A stretch of 64,000 bases of DNA from JAYZDF01 sp036337945 (lineage in GTDB: Bacteria; Myxococcota; Kuafuiibacteriia; Kuafuiibacteriales; Kuafuiibacteriaceae): positions 1-64,000 of the forward strand of contig JAYZDF010000098.1 of assembly GCA_036337945.1 (NCBI GenBank). The letters are read 5' to 3'. Shown piece after piece: positions 45,284 to 54,438 of the stretch (its first letter is position 1; each line of letters begins with the position of its first letter). The position numbers were made by a program, and so were the translations under genes. The notes below the pieces were generated by a model. It made no database searches. It was not told where the DNA came from and saw nothing but the letters and a program-made list of their open reading frames with translations.

Positions 45284-45945
45284 TAGGCTTCCAGGGACAT
45301 TTCAATGAGGTTTTCAGCGACCTGTAGCGGTGCACCCGTTTTGCTTTGAACTTCTTCGGCGCTTACGCCAGGTGCGACTTCTCTGAGAACTAAGCCATTG
45401 GCAGTCACATCGATCACGCCAAGGTCAGTCACGATAGTATCAACACATGCCACGCCAGTGAGAGGAAGAGTGCATTCTTCCACAATTTTTGGGTCACCCT
45501 TTTTCGAGACATGCTCCATTGACACGATTACGCGCCGCGCTCCCGCGACTAAGTCCATCGCACCACCCATGCCCTTAACCATTTTGCCTGGAATCATCCA
45601 ATTGGCGAGGTCTCCGTTTTGAGAAACCTGAAGAGCGCCGAGGACTGTCATGTCGATATGTCCTCCTCGAACCATTGCAAAGGAGGTTGCGCTATCGAAA
45701 AAGCTCGTGCCCGCGATTTCTGTAACGGTTTGCTTTCCAGCATTGATCAAATCTGCGTCTTCTTCGCCCTCAAAAGGAAATGGCCCAACACCCATCATCC
45801 CATTTTCTGAGTGCAAGACAACTTCCATTCCCTCAGGAATATAATTAGCAGCTAAAGTGGGAAGGCCAATGCCTAGATTGATAAACATTCCATCTTGGAA
45901 TTCTAAAGCGACGCGTTGTAAAATTTGTTCTCTCGATAATGACAT
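45283..45945 (-). CDS. scoB: 3-oxoacid CoA-transferase subunit B
   Basis: 220 residues. Beta subunit of a succinyl-CoA:3-ketoacid (or acetate:acetoacetyl) CoA-transferase. The catalytic Glu is E47 in 'HSENGMMG', which forms the CoA thioester; 'GIGLPTLAANY' and 'GGAMDLVAGARRVIV' are typical. Eleven bases after scoA; co-translated with the 122-residue protein. Activates ketone bodies for oxidation, in line with the branched-chain/propionate operon upstream in the window. Confidence 0.93.
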   Translation of the reverse strand: MSLSREQILQRVALEFQDGMFINLGIGLPTLAANYIPEGMEVVLHSENGMMGVGPFPFEGEEDADLINAGKQTVTEIAGTSFFDSATSFAMVRGGHIDMTVLGALQVSQNGDLANWMIPGKMVKGMGGAMDLVAGARRVIVSMEHVSKKGDPKIVEECTLPLTGVACVDTIVTDLGVIDVTANGLVLREVAPGVSAEEVQSKTGAPLQVAENLIEMSLEA

Positions 45946-45956
45946 TTGATTTTCCT

Positions 45957-46655
45957 CTATGGTGTTGGTCGGACAGTTCGTTGCTCAATCCATTTTTCGT
46001 AATGCTCGCCTTTGATTACGCGCTGAACAAAGACACCTGGAATATGTATTTGATCTGGATTCAATTCGCCTAAGGGGACAATTTCCTCAGCTTCCACAAT
46101 GGTGACTTTTCCAGCCATACACATCATGGGTGAAAAGTTACGGGCCGTTTTTCGAAAAACACAATTACCCCATCGGTCAGCTCGGTAGGCACGGACAATT
46201 GTGTAATCAGCCAGTAGGGGAGTTTCAAAAACGTAGTTTTTACCGTTTATCTCTCGAGTCTCTTTTCCATCTGCCGCCTGTGTTCCGTAACCGGTCATGG
46301 TGTAAAACCCGCCGATGCCAGCGCCACCCGCACGAATGCGTTCGGCAAGGGTGCCTTGAGGGCAAAGTTCTACTTCGAGTTCCCCGCCGAGAAACTGTCG
46401 CTCAAATTCTTTGTTCTCGCCCACGTAACTTGAGATCATCTTTCGAATCTGTCTCGACTGAAGCAGGATCCCCAAACCGTGCTCAGTAGTTCCGCAATTA
46501 TTTGAAATCACTGTAAGGTCTTTGATTCCTCGGTCGTAGATTGCCCGGATCAGATTCTCAGGATTTCCGCAGAGTCCGAAACCACCGGACATAATTGTTG
46601 CCCCGTCAGGGATATCAGCAACTGCTTCTTGTGGGCTTTTTAGAACTTTATCCAT
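45957..46655 (-). CDS. scoA: 3-oxoacid CoA-transferase subunit A
   Basis: 232 residues from ATG 46655; the longer frame to 46706 is rejected because 'MDKVLKSPQEAVADIPDGA' is the usual N terminus. Family motif 'SGGFGLCGNPENLI' near residue 25 binds CoA. The subunit pairs with ScoB to form the active enzyme. First gene of the scoA-scoB-unknown operon, divergent from the PilZ gene (69 bp between starts). Confidence 0.92.
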   Translation of the reverse strand: MDKVLKSPQEAVADIPDGATIMSGGFGLCGNPENLIRAIYDRGIKDLTVISNNCGTTEHGLGILLQSRQIRKMISSYVGENKEFERQFLGGELEVELCPQGTLAERIRAGGAGIGGFYTMTGYGTQAADGKETREINGKNYVFETPLLADYTIVRAYRADRWGNCVFRKTARNFSPMMCMAGKVTIVEAEEIVPLGELNPDQIHIPGVFVQRVIKGEHYEKWIEQRTVRPTP

Positions 46656-46724
46656 ACTAAAAGCCCAATAACCGGGTCGAAAGTAGCTTGCAAGCCAGTA
46701 CAACACGGTGCAGCTTTAGAAAAG

Positions 46725-47060
46725 ATGAGTGAGCAGAATAAACGTGGGCAAACTCGTGTCGTAGCGGACGTGAAGGTGGACTACAGAACGATTGGGACGT
46801 TCGTGACCGATTATACCGCAAACTTATCTAAGGGCGGGGTGTTCGTGAAGACATCGCTTCCTCTCGAGCCTGGCGAGCAAGTTCGGCTGCGCGTCACGAT
46901 TCCGGGACAAGAGCTACCATTTCCACTGAATGGAGTTGTTCGATGGAACCGAAAAGTAGGAGAAGAGGGCGGCGACGCGGGAATGGGAATCGAGTTCTCC
47001 GACTTTTCTGACGAGATGAAAACGTCACTCGCAGAGTTCGTCGACCAAGTTCATCCATAA
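46725..47060 (+). CDS. PilZ-domain (TIGR02266-like) c-di-GMP-binding protein
   Basis: 111 residues, essentially one PilZ domain. R7-x3-R11 ('RGQTR') and N33-L-S-K-G-G38 are the two c-di-GMP contact motifs, with a conserved 'V.G.VrW' strand afterwards. Such stand-alone PilZ proteins act as second-messenger receptors affecting motility, polysaccharide or cell-surface functions. It sits four bases before an RNA methyltransferase gene, a common but uninformative arrangement. A second PilZ-like domain occurs in the Hsp70 gene at 57362, and a degenerate HD-GYP gene lies at 60917. Confidence 0.85.
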   Translation: MSEQNKRGQTRVVADVKVDYRTIGTFVTDYTANLSKGGVFVKTSLPLEPGEQVRLRVTIPGQELPFPLNGVVRWNRKVGEEGGDAGMGIEFSDFSDEMKTSLAEFVDQVHP

Positions 47061-47064
47061 TCAC

Positions 47065-48258
47065 GTGAAACTAAAGACGCAGTCGACTCTCTCTCAAAGC
47101 GGAGATGCAGTCAGTCGAACATCTCAAGGACAAGTCGTATTCATTACGGGGGCGGCCCCAGATGAATTGGTTGAAGTTTCAATTACAAAGTCAAAAAAGA
47201 GTTTTGCTCGTGCGCAAACACTCAATGTAATCGAAGCATCTGCTGAAAGGGTCTCGCCTAGGTGCGATTATTTTCAACGTTGCGGTGGCTGCGTTACACA
47301 GCACGTCTCCGCATCGGCGCAGCTCAAAAGTAAGGAGGAGAGCTTTTTCCAGACCCTAGAAAGAATTGGCAAGATCGAAAGAGGAACGTACCAGGTGGAA
47401 CCGTCTTGGTCTGGTTCTGCTTACGGATATAGAAATCGCGCGCGAGTAGCACTCAGCAAGAGTGGCGCAATTGGGTTTCGTAGCCGAGCTTCAAATGAAG
47501 TATTGGATATAGAGTCTTGCCCTGTGCTCACGCCTTTAGCAAATCAAGCGTTATCCGAGCTCAGAGGCCTCAAACTAAGGACTCGAAGTGATCAGGATAT
47601 TGAATTGATTGCGAATAGCAAAAGTGCACTCATTGGCTTGCCTAAGCTGTTCAAGAAAGCATTACAGCCCAAGTCGGAAAATATTCGTCTCACGTTTACA
47701 TTGTCTGACTCTAAGCTTTTTGCGGATGACGACAAAGGAATGCTGCGTTTGGCTCCCGGTGTTTTTTCTCAAAGTAATCGCGAAGGAAACGCAGCTTTGA
47801 TTGACTTCGTAGACCAACAGATTCTTGAGACCGCACCGTTGGTCGAGCTGTATGCAGGAAGTGGAAACTTTACGCGCTTTTTGTTGAGACGGATACCATC
47901 CATTACGACCATTGAGGGGGCTGGGCCCGCGGTAAAGCTCGCGAAAATGACTTTGCCAGAGCAGGTTCGGATCCTCGAAGGTTCTGTGGAAAAGATGCTT
48001 GATGTTGCGAGTCACGACCATGGACCAAATATTCAAATCCTCACAGATCCTCCTCGCACCGGAATGTCGCCTCAAGTCGTCGAAAAATTGATCAATCTGA
48101 GGCCCAAGAGTCTGGTGTACGTGAGTTGTGACCCCGCGACTTTTTCTCGGGATGCGTCGCGACTCAATTCTGTGTTAGAGTTAACCCGAGTTAAATTGTT
48201 TGATCTCTATCCGCAAACCGGACATAGTGAAGTAGTAGGGGTTTTCTCGGGTCGATGA
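47065..48258 (+). CDS. 23S rRNA (uracil-5-)-methyltransferase, RlmD/TrmA family
   Basis: 397 residues, GTG start. N-terminal TRAM domain, then a Fe-S cluster site C67-x5-C73-x2-C76 and C152 ('ESCPVL'), the SAM loop 'VELYAGSGNFTRFLLRR' and catalytic 'DPPRTGM' followed by the nucleophile C355 in 'VSCDPATFSRD'. The enzyme methylates uridine at C5; RlmD modifies 23S U1939, while TrmA-type enzymes use tRNA U54. The cluster favours RlmD/RumA type. The gene follows the PilZ gene by four bases. Confidence 0.85.
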   Translation: MKLKTQSTLSQSGDAVSRTSQGQVVFITGAAPDELVEVSITKSKKSFARAQTLNVIEASAERVSPRCDYFQRCGGCVTQHVSASAQLKSKEESFFQTLERIGKIERGTYQVEPSWSGSAYGYRNRARVALSKSGAIGFRSRASNEVLDIESCPVLTPLANQALSELRGLKLRTRSDQDIELIANSKSALIGLPKLFKKALQPKSENIRLTFTLSDSKLFADDDKGMLRLAPGVFSQSNREGNAALIDFVDQQILETAPLVELYAGSGNFTRFLLRRIPSITTIEGAGPAVKLAKMTLPEQVRILEGSVEKMLDVASHDHGPNIQILTDPPRTGMSPQVVEKLINLRPKSLVYVSCDPATFSRDASRLNSVLELTRVKLFDLYPQTGHSEVVGVFSGR

Positions 48259-48319
48259 GTCTCGGGTCGGACGCTTTACCGTAGCCAAACCCGAAACCTT
48301 ATCTTACATTTCCGCCGTT

Positions 48320-49744
48320 TTGAATCGTTTACCCATCATCTCAAATGAGCCGCCCTCACCAGGCGGTGACGCCACACTGAGCGATCCGGTCTTTGCAGGC
48401 GCAGACTACGTAGGGCCGGAACGGCAGTCCCGGCGTATTTATATTGAGACTTTCGGTTGCCAAATGAATCAGCACGACTCCGATCGTATCGTTGGACTCA
48501 TGGCGGCCGAAGGGTACGCGCAAACGACTCAACCCGACGAAGCCGACCTCATTGTCGTCAATAGCTGCAGTGTCCGCGACAAGGCCGAGCAGAAGTTGAG
48601 AACCGCCGCAGGCCAGATGAAGAAGTTCAAACGTGAGCGTCCAGACACCATCATTGCTTTAGGAGGATGCGTTGCGCAACAAGAAGGCCAGAACCTTCTG
48701 GACAAGGTGAAGCATGTAGACCTGGTGTTTGGTCCTGATCACCTTGCTCGCCTTCCCGAACTCATAACGAAGATTCGAAGCGACCGCGTCCGACTCAATG
48801 AAACAGTCTTTCTTGGGCGAAGTGAATACGTCTTTCCAGACATCAAGAACGAAGCGCCTATACAATACAGTGCTTTCGTAAATGTGATGAAAGGCTGTGA
48901 TAAATATTGCAGTTTTTGCGTTGTTCCGATGACTCGAGGACCGGAAGTCAGTCGTCCCGCGGACGATATCGTTCGGGAAGTTCAGATGCTCGCGGCGAAA
49001 GGAACGAAGGAGGTTGTACTCCTCGGTCAGACCGTGAATAGTTATGGACGAATTCGTCAGCAGGGACAAATCCCCTTTCATGAGCTCCTTGCTCGAGTAT
49101 GTGATGTTACGGGAATTGAGAGAGTCCGGTTTACTTCTCCACACCCAGCCGAATTTTCGCCAGAGCAGATTCAAGCCTTTGCTGAACTCAAAGAGCTTTG
49201 TCCACACATGCATCTTCCTGTTCAGTCAGGTAGTACACGAGTTCTCAAAGCCATGCGACGTGGTTACTCTCGTGAAAAATTCATTGATATTTGTCATCGA
49301 TTTAAAGACGCTGTTCCTCATGCAGGGCTGACGACGGATATCATCGTTGGTTTTCCAGGCGAGACAGAAGCTGAATTCGAAGAAACTTTGTCGCTCATGG
49401 AAGAGGTCAAATTTCATGCTGCGTTTTCTTTTGCGTACAGCGAACGAAAAGGCACGAAAGCTTTGAACATTGAAGAGTCTGTGCCTCCTGAGGAACGGCT
49501 GCGTCGACTACACAAACTTCAAGCGTTGCAAGAACGACATACTCAAGATTGGCTAGCAAGCATGGTTGGCAATAAAGAAACCATCATGATTGAGGGACCG
49601 TCAAAGTCAGATCCGACCCGTTCTTCAGGCCGCTCCGGCAATAATCGAATGGTTCATGTAGACGGCGTCTTCGCTCCCGGCACGTTTATCGACGTAAAAG
49701 TTATCGAAGCGTTCAAGCATTCACTTTATGCTCAGGCGGTGTGA
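48320..49744 (+). CDS. miaB: tRNA-2-methylthio-N6-dimethylallyladenosine synthase
   Basis: 474 residues; TTG 48320 is the only acceptable start before the conserved core. Radical-SAM methylthiotransferase. N-terminal UPF0004 cluster cysteines include C47 ('FGCQMNQHDSD'), 'NSCSVRDKAEQK' and 'GGCVAQQEG'; the radical SAM site is C193-x3-C197-x2-C200 ('GCDKYCSFCVVPMTRG'). A C-terminal TRAM domain follows. The N terminus carries about 37 residues that are not conserved. The gene lies 61 bp after the RlmD-like gene and three bases before the carbonic-anhydrase-like gene. Confidence 0.95.
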   Translation: MNRLPIISNEPPSPGGDATLSDPVFAGADYVGPERQSRRIYIETFGCQMNQHDSDRIVGLMAAEGYAQTTQPDEADLIVVNSCSVRDKAEQKLRTAAGQMKKFKRERPDTIIALGGCVAQQEGQNLLDKVKHVDLVFGPDHLARLPELITKIRSDRVRLNETVFLGRSEYVFPDIKNEAPIQYSAFVNVMKGCDKYCSFCVVPMTRGPEVSRPADDIVREVQMLAAKGTKEVVLLGQTVNSYGRIRQQGQIPFHELLARVCDVTGIERVRFTSPHPAEFSPEQIQAFAELKELCPHMHLPVQSGSTRVLKAMRRGYSREKFIDICHRFKDAVPHAGLTTDIIVGFPGETEAEFEETLSLMEEVKFHAAFSFAYSERKGTKALNIEESVPPEERLRRLHKLQALQERHTQDWLASMVGNKETIMIEGPSKSDPTRSSGRSGNNRMVHVDGVFAPGTFIDVKVIEAFKHSLYAQAV

Positions 49745-49747
49745 CCA

Positions 49748-50275
49748 ATGCCTGTGTATCCCTATCGAGATATACTGCCACGCCTTGGGACCGGATGCTT
49801 TGTAGCGCCTGGAGCACACGTCATCGGTGATGTAGAGTTAGGCGACGATGTCTCTGTCTGGTTCGGCACTGTCATTCGCGGAGACGTTTTTCATATTCGC
49901 ATAGGCAGTGGGACCAACATTCAAGACAATTCGGTGATTCACGTGACCACCGATCGTTTCCCAACGGTGATAGGCAAGAATGTAACCATCGGTCATCAAG
50001 CTATGCTTCATGGCTGTACGGTGAAAGACGGCGCTTTGATCGGGATGGGCGCAATCATAATGGATCGCGTCGTTGTCGGAGAAAACGCCTTGGTAGCAGC
50101 AGGATCTCTTGTTACGGAAGGAACGATAATCCCCGACAACACTTTGGTCATGGGTTCTCCTGCCAAGCCTCGTCGGGAACTTACTGAATCAGAAAGAAAG
50201 CATCTGCAATGGTCCGCGCCGCATTACGTAAACGTTTCAAGAAACTATATCGAATCCATAGGGGCCGGATACTAA
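49748..50275 (+). CDS. Gamma-carbonic-anhydrase-like hexapeptide protein
   Basis: 175 residues of left-handed beta-helix. Hexapeptide repeats 'IGDVELGDDVSVWFGTVIRG' and 'IGSGTNIQDNSVIH' are clear. Metal-binding histidines H65, H83 and H88 ('IHVTTD', 'GHQAMLHGC') match the YrdA/CaiE family of gamma-class carbonic anhydrase-like trimers. Carbonic anhydrase activity is not assured. It is three bases after miaB, so part of the same transcript; a possible terminator follows. Confidence 0.9.
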   Translation: MPVYPYRDILPRLGTGCFVAPGAHVIGDVELGDDVSVWFGTVIRGDVFHIRIGSGTNIQDNSVIHVTTDRFPTVIGKNVTIGHQAMLHGCTVKDGALIGMGAIIMDRVVVGENALVAAGSLVTEGTIIPDNTLVMGSPAKPRRELTESERKHLQWSAPHYVNVSRNYIESIGAGY

Positions 50276-50289
50276 GGCTTTTTAGGTAA

Positions 50290-50310
50290 ACGGCAAATGT
50301 CCGTTTTATT
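50290..50310 (+). terminator. Weak intrinsic terminator after the carbonic-anhydrase-like gene
   Basis: AAACGG (50290-50295) pairs with CCGTTT (50303-50308) around a 7-nt loop and continues into TTTA. The stem is short and moderately GC-rich. It is well placed between convergent-independent transcription units and before the GTG start at 50344. Confidence 0.4.
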
Positions 50311-50343
50311 GCTGAATTCTGATGAGACTGGTACAAATAGTGT

Positions 50344-50880
50344 GTGAGTGAAAAGGGCTCAGAAACGTCCTCGGAATCTGAGGTCACTCATATTGGTAAT
50401 CCCTTTCAAGCTTCATCTGAAATTACCGATGTTCTTAAGGAGTGTCCGCTCTTCCACAATTTCAGCCCGATCGGACTCAATTTACTGGGAAACATAGTAA
50501 ACGATCGGGTCCTCGACGCTGGAACTTATATTTTCAAGCAAGGTGAAAAAGCTTCTAGTTTTTTTATCATTGCCAGTGGTGAAATCGTAGTTTCGGCGAA
50601 GAATCGAGAAGGCCGATCTGTAGCAATGGTTTCTCTAACGAGAAGTGCATCGTTTGGTGAGTTAGGAGGCGTTATGAAGGGAACTCGCATGACAACTGCA
50701 GTTGCAACAAGTGAAAGCCGCATTTTTGAGATTAGAAGGTCTCAGCTTTCGCAAATGCAGGCTGAGAAACCACAAGTCTGCGTCAAGCTTATGCTCAACG
50801 TTTGTGAGATGTTCGCTCAGCGAATGACAGCGGCAGAAGATGACTTCCGGTCTTACTTATCTTGGCGAATGGGAGAATGA
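50344..50880 (+). CDS. Cyclic-nucleotide-binding-domain protein without DNA-binding domain
   Basis: 178 residues, GTG start. After a flexible 25-residue head comes a CNB (cyclic-nucleotide-binding) beta-barrel: 'VLDAGTYIFKQGEKASSFFIIASGEI' and the phosphate-binding cassette F104-G-E-L ... R115-x-T-T118, close to the CRP/PKA form. The C-terminal helix ends 'FRSYLSWRMGE' with no helix-turn-helix, so it is a sensor or adaptor, not a CRP transcription factor. xerD starts two bases after its stop (Shine-Dalgarno inside this gene), so they are coupled. Ligand (cAMP or cGMP) unknown. Confidence 0.85.
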   Translation: MSEKGSETSSESEVTHIGNPFQASSEITDVLKECPLFHNFSPIGLNLLGNIVNDRVLDAGTYIFKQGEKASSFFIIASGEIVVSAKNREGRSVAMVSLTRSASFGELGGVMKGTRMTTAVATSESRIFEIRRSQLSQMQAEKPQVCVKLMLNVCEMFAQRMTAAEDDFRSYLSWRMGE

Positions 50881-50881
50881 A

Positions 50882-51772
50882 ATGAATTTAGAGACAGCCG
50901 TGGATGAATATCTCGTATTTCTCAAAGTGGAAAAGAGCGTGGCGCAAAATACGCTGGATGCTTACAGTCGCGACCTGTCTAACTTACTAAACGACCTGAA
51001 GAATGCTCACGACCTCGATATTTCCGACGTAACGACCGAAATTTTGTCAGGCTGGCTTCAGGGCTTATCTCGTCAAGGTTTTGCTTTGCGGTCTCAAGCG
51101 AGGATGCTGGTGACCGTGCGAGGTTTGTTTCGATTTTTATGTAGGGAAAAATATCTAAAGGCTGATCCTGCGGATGCCCTCGCGATGCCGAGACCTGCGA
51201 GAACTCTTCCTGCACTTTTGGACTTCGAAGAAATTCAAGCGCTCATGAAAGCTACGGTGGCACCCACTCTGGAACGCGATCGTGCGATCATTGGTTTGCT
51301 CTATGGCGCCGGTTTACGCGTCAGCGAGCTCGTCAATCTTGAACTGAACTCCATCTCTTTAGATGCCGGATTGATCCGGGCGACCGGGAAAGGGAATAAA
51401 GAACGTGTGGTTCCTATCGGAGGACCCGTCATCGAAATACTCACGGAATACCTAAACGTCGGTCGTCCCGCTCAGCTCAAGACGCGGGTAAGCGACCTGT
51501 TCTTTCCCGGAAGAAACCCTCAAAAACCTCTAACACGACAGGCCGTATTCAAGATTCTGCGTCGATTGTCGCTCGCGGCCGGTATGAAAAAAGATATTTC
51601 CCCGCATAAGCTGAGGCACGCATTTGCCAGTCACTTGGTCCAAGGTGGCGCTGATCTGCGGTCAGTTCAGGTTATGCTTGGTCATGCGGACCTTCGAACT
51701 ACTGAGATTTACACTCATATTGACCGTGATCACGTTCGCAGAGCCTATAATCGCGCTCACCCACGCGCGTAG
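50882..51772 (+). CDS. xerD: Tyrosine recombinase XerD
   Basis: 296 residues from ATG 50882 with Shine-Dalgarno GGGAG at 50871-50875; the GTG 50840 start would overlap the upstream gene. Resolves chromosome dimers with XerC at dif. Catalytic residues are R146, K170, H242, R245, H268 and Y277; N-terminal SAM-like domain of about 100 residues. Length and motifs match XerD/XerC of many bacteria rather than a phage or transposon integrase. No mobile element is visible around it. Confidence 0.9.
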   Translation: MNLETAVDEYLVFLKVEKSVAQNTLDAYSRDLSNLLNDLKNAHDLDISDVTTEILSGWLQGLSRQGFALRSQARMLVTVRGLFRFLCREKYLKADPADALAMPRPARTLPALLDFEEIQALMKATVAPTLERDRAIIGLLYGAGLRVSELVNLELNSISLDAGLIRATGKGNKERVVPIGGPVIEILTEYLNVGRPAQLKTRVSDLFFPGRNPQKPLTRQAVFKILRRLSLAAGMKKDISPHKLRHAFASHLVQGGADLRSVQVMLGHADLRTTEIYTHIDRDHVRRAYNRAHPRA

Positions 51773-51837
51773 CCTCCAACCGGACGCTTACGCTTGACCG
51801 GTAGAGTCTATTTGTTAAGACTGTCATGTAGCTAATT

Positions 51838-52341
51838 ATGCGCGAGCCCAAAATTATCTCCAGTGCTGGCTCCCTTCTCGGGCCTGAAGATCTCAGCAGC
51901 CACCAATTGGATTTAGTTCTGGAAGAAGCTGACCGCTGCCTTATGATGGTCGATGCGCGAATTGATGAGCCGGGGCATCGAACCTTTGACGCTTATCCTC
52001 CCGAAGATAACCTCTACAGCCAGGATGCTGTGGCCCAACTGAGCTTGGCAATTGCATTGTTGGCGGATGCTTACCCAGCGCTTCAGCATGAAATCAGCAT
52101 TGTTATCGACCGATTTCGCTCAGAAGGTGGTGCGAAAGGTGTTCAGGAGTTGGCGCGATATCCCCACCTAATGGATTTGATTCGGCTTAGTCTCGACCTA
52201 TTTTTCGCACTACATCCAACGGAGGAGCATTATTCGGCGGAACAAGCCGAGGATGTTTTCTCTGATGTGCTTACCTCGCCACAAGAACGCTATGCGGCCT
52301 TTCAGGAAGTGCATAAGATGCTTATGGGTCGACTGAGCTGA
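51838..52341 (+). CDS. Unknown soluble helical protein
   Basis: 167 residues, acidic, predicted mostly helical, with no signal peptide or transmembrane segment. It has segments 'SSHQLDLVLEEADRCLMMVDARIDEPGHRTFDAYPP' (partly family-like look) and 'DLIRLSLDLFFALHPTEEHYSAEQAEDVF'. I do not recognise it. It stands alone between xerD and the HtrA gene, and its start ATG is not preceded by a strong Shine-Dalgarno. It looks real by length and composition. Confidence 0.6.
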   Translation: MREPKIISSAGSLLGPEDLSSHQLDLVLEEADRCLMMVDARIDEPGHRTFDAYPPEDNLYSQDAVAQLSLAIALLADAYPALQHEISIVIDRFRSEGGAKGVQELARYPHLMDLIRLSLDLFFALHPTEEHYSAEQAEDVFSDVLTSPQERYAAFQEVHKMLMGRLS

Positions 52342-52378
52342 CGCACATAGTAGTCCTGAAAACGAGGCCTCTGTTTCG

Positions 52379-53779
52379 CTAAGGCTTGATGACCATGAAG
52401 GAGGCGTGACCTTTCCTCCACACGCGCAGAAATAGCTTCTTCGCGTCTTTCGCGTGTTCGGAAAATTCGCGCAAATTTGTCACTTTCTTACGATCGACAG
52501 ACGTAATGACGTCGCCTGGTCGCAAGCCAGAGTCGGCGGCGATTGAGTCTGGGGTCATTTCAACGACGACAACACCCTTGAGATACTTTGGCGCCTCGAG
52601 CCGAGTTCGGACCGCTTGATCTACGGTTTTTAGTTGAACGCCAGCGAACAATGAATGGTCGGTCTCTTCAACTTCAGCAACAGCGTTCAGGTCTTCTTTT
52701 TCTTCCAGAATCAGCTTCAACGTTTTGATTCGTCCGTCGCGAATGAGTTTGATCGTGGCACGCTTGTTCGGGCCGATCATCGCGATACGATTCCGGAGCT
52801 CGGCGGAGTTGCGAACAGGTTTTCCGTTGACGGCGGTAATCACGTCACCCGCTCGAATTCCGCCTTTCCCTGCTGGGCCAGTGTCGAGAACATCGCTGAT
52901 GAGGACGCCATTGGCATCGTCCAGCTCTAGTTCCTTACTAAGGTCGGGTGTGAGGTTTTGAATGGCAACACCGAGCCAGCCGCGCCGGACTCGGCCGTGC
53001 TCCTTGATTTGGTCAAGCACAGGACGCACCATGCTTGCCGGTACTGCAAATCCAATTCCTTGGTAGCCTCCGCTCCTCGATAAAATCGCCGTATTGATTC
53101 CAATCAGTTTGCCTTCGAGGTCTACGAGTGCACCGCCGGAGTTGCCTGGATTTATCGCTGCATCAGTTTGAATGAAGTCTTCATAGTCCACAATACCGAT
53201 ATTTGCTCGGCCCTTTGCCGATACGATTCCCATAGTGACGGTCTGGCCAACGCCGAAAGGATTACCGACGGCGAGCACGAATTGCCCGAGCCTGATATTG
53301 TTCGAGTTGCCGAATTGCAGATATGGGAAACTGCGACCTTTGATTTTGATGAGCGCGATGTCAGAGGATTTGTCGGTACCCACCAGGCTGGCGTCGTACG
53401 TTTTTCCGTCTGCAAAAGCGACGGTCATTTTATCTGCATCTTCGATGACGTGATTGTTCGTCACAACGTAGCCATCCGGAGAGATGACGACGCCTGAGCC
53501 AGCGCCTGCAGAACGAGGCCTTTGTCGTTTGCCTCCATTGCGTCGGAAATACTCTTTGAACATCGGATGGTTTTCTAGCGGATGTCCAGAAGACCGAATA
53601 GCTTCGGTTTTTTCGACGGTTATACTGACGACGGCCGGTGTCACTCGTTCCGCAATGTCAGCGATGGTGTTTGGCCCGAACGGTTGTGCAGCTTGCGCTG
53701 ATGGGGTTCCTACCAAAAAACACAGACTTGTAGCAGCCAAGGTCGGGAATACGCTCTTCATCATTATGGACATCAACAT
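52379..53779 (-). CDS. Periplasmic serine protease, HtrA/DegQ type with two PDZ domains
   Basis: 466 residues from ATG 53779 (GGAG eight bases upstream); longer and shorter ATGs exist. Signal peptide ends in AQA-AQ. The catalytic triad is H110, D140 and S214 in 'NNHVIED', 'SSDIALIK' and 'NPGNSGGALVD'. Two PDZ domains follow (about 250-345 and 370-455), as in DegP/DegQ. It degrades or holds misfolded envelope proteins and forms oligomeric cages. The oxidative or heat regulator is not visible. Good fit to the lipoprotein- and glycosyltransferase-rich surroundings. Confidence 0.92.
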   Translation of the reverse strand: MLMSIMMKSVFPTLAATSLCFLVGTPSAQAAQPFGPNTIADIAERVTPAVVSITVEKTEAIRSSGHPLENHPMFKEYFRRNGGKRQRPRSAGAGSGVVISPDGYVVTNNHVIEDADKMTVAFADGKTYDASLVGTDKSSDIALIKIKGRSFPYLQFGNSNNIRLGQFVLAVGNPFGVGQTVTMGIVSAKGRANIGIVDYEDFIQTDAAINPGNSGGALVDLEGKLIGINTAILSRSGGYQGIGFAVPASMVRPVLDQIKEHGRVRRGWLGVAIQNLTPDLSKELELDDANGVLISDVLDTGPAGKGGIRAGDVITAVNGKPVRNSAELRNRIAMIGPNKRATIKLIRDGRIKTLKLILEEKEDLNAVAEVEETDHSLFAGVQLKTVDQAVRTRLEAPKYLKGVVVVEMTPDSIAADSGLRPGDVITSVDRKKVTNLREFSEHAKDAKKLFLRVWRKGHASFMVIKP

Positions 53780-53876
53780 ATGTATGGCTCCATCTATTCT
53801 CATGATCTACGAAAAGTTCGCTGTTTTTTAGGGAAATTCACGGTGAAGTAAGCAATTTGACGAGGAAGTTGTTGCT

Positions 53877-54398
53877 CTATTCATCTGAGGCGTCCGAGTC
53901 GCTAATGCTGCGCGCAGGTATCGGGATATCTTCGGCCAAAATAGATTCGTCGTTATCCATAAGCTGTTCTGATTCAGATTGTTCCTCGTTTAGTTCACTG
54001 CGGAATCGTTCGAGATTTGCGTAGAAGTGAAACTTTGCGTTTCCGATGATGAAGGAATCACCGTTCACCAGATTCAAACGTTTTACTGTACGCCCTTCGA
54101 ATTGAATCCCGTTTTTCGAGTCAAGATCATGAAGGAATACGTAGCCTTGGGCGGTAAATAAGAGTTTTGCATGACAACGAGAAACGAGATCATCATCGAG
54201 AACCAGATCAACGTTATGGATATCTCGACCAATAAGAAAATCTTGTTTTTCCAGCGCTACGTCTACTTTTGGAAGGTCCGGCCTTTCAACTTCTAGCCGA
54301 GCTTCAAATTTTCGAACATCGACGCTTTGATTTGGTCGCTCGTCCTTTTGGGGCTTTGTTTCCCACAGTCCTGTGGGTGCGCCTCGGTCAGAACCCAT
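53877..54398 (-). CDS. FHA-domain phosphothreonine-binding protein
   Basis: 173 residues from ATG 54398; a TTG 54434 start would add 12 residues. A forkhead-associated domain spans about 40-125: 'LIGRDIHNVDLVLDDDLVSRCHAKLLF' contains the Gly-Arg and Ser-x-x-His binding residues, and 'DLDSKNGIQFEG' the Asn-Gly. A basic head and an acidic 40-residue tail flank it. Such proteins read phosphothreonines made by Ser/Thr kinases such as the one at 26307. It lies 40 bp after the glycosyltransferase gene on the same strand, the only contextual hint. Confidence 0.85.
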   Translation of the reverse strand: MGSDRGAPTGLWETKPQKDERPNQSVDVRKFEARLEVERPDLPKVDVALEKQDFLIGRDIHNVDLVLDDDLVSRCHAKLLFTAQGYVFLHDLDSKNGIQFEGRTVKRLNLVNGDSFIIGNAKFHFYANLERFRSELNEEQSESEQLMDNDESILAEDIPIPARSISDSDASDE

Positions 54399-54438
54399 GG
54401 ACACACATTGCAGGCAACTGGGTACGAAATGCAAGTGC

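Noticed and set aside
50882..51772. XerD-type recombinase as a sign of a mobile element
   Set aside because: Length, motifs and single-gene context match housekeeping XerD; no att repeats, transposase or phage genes are around it.
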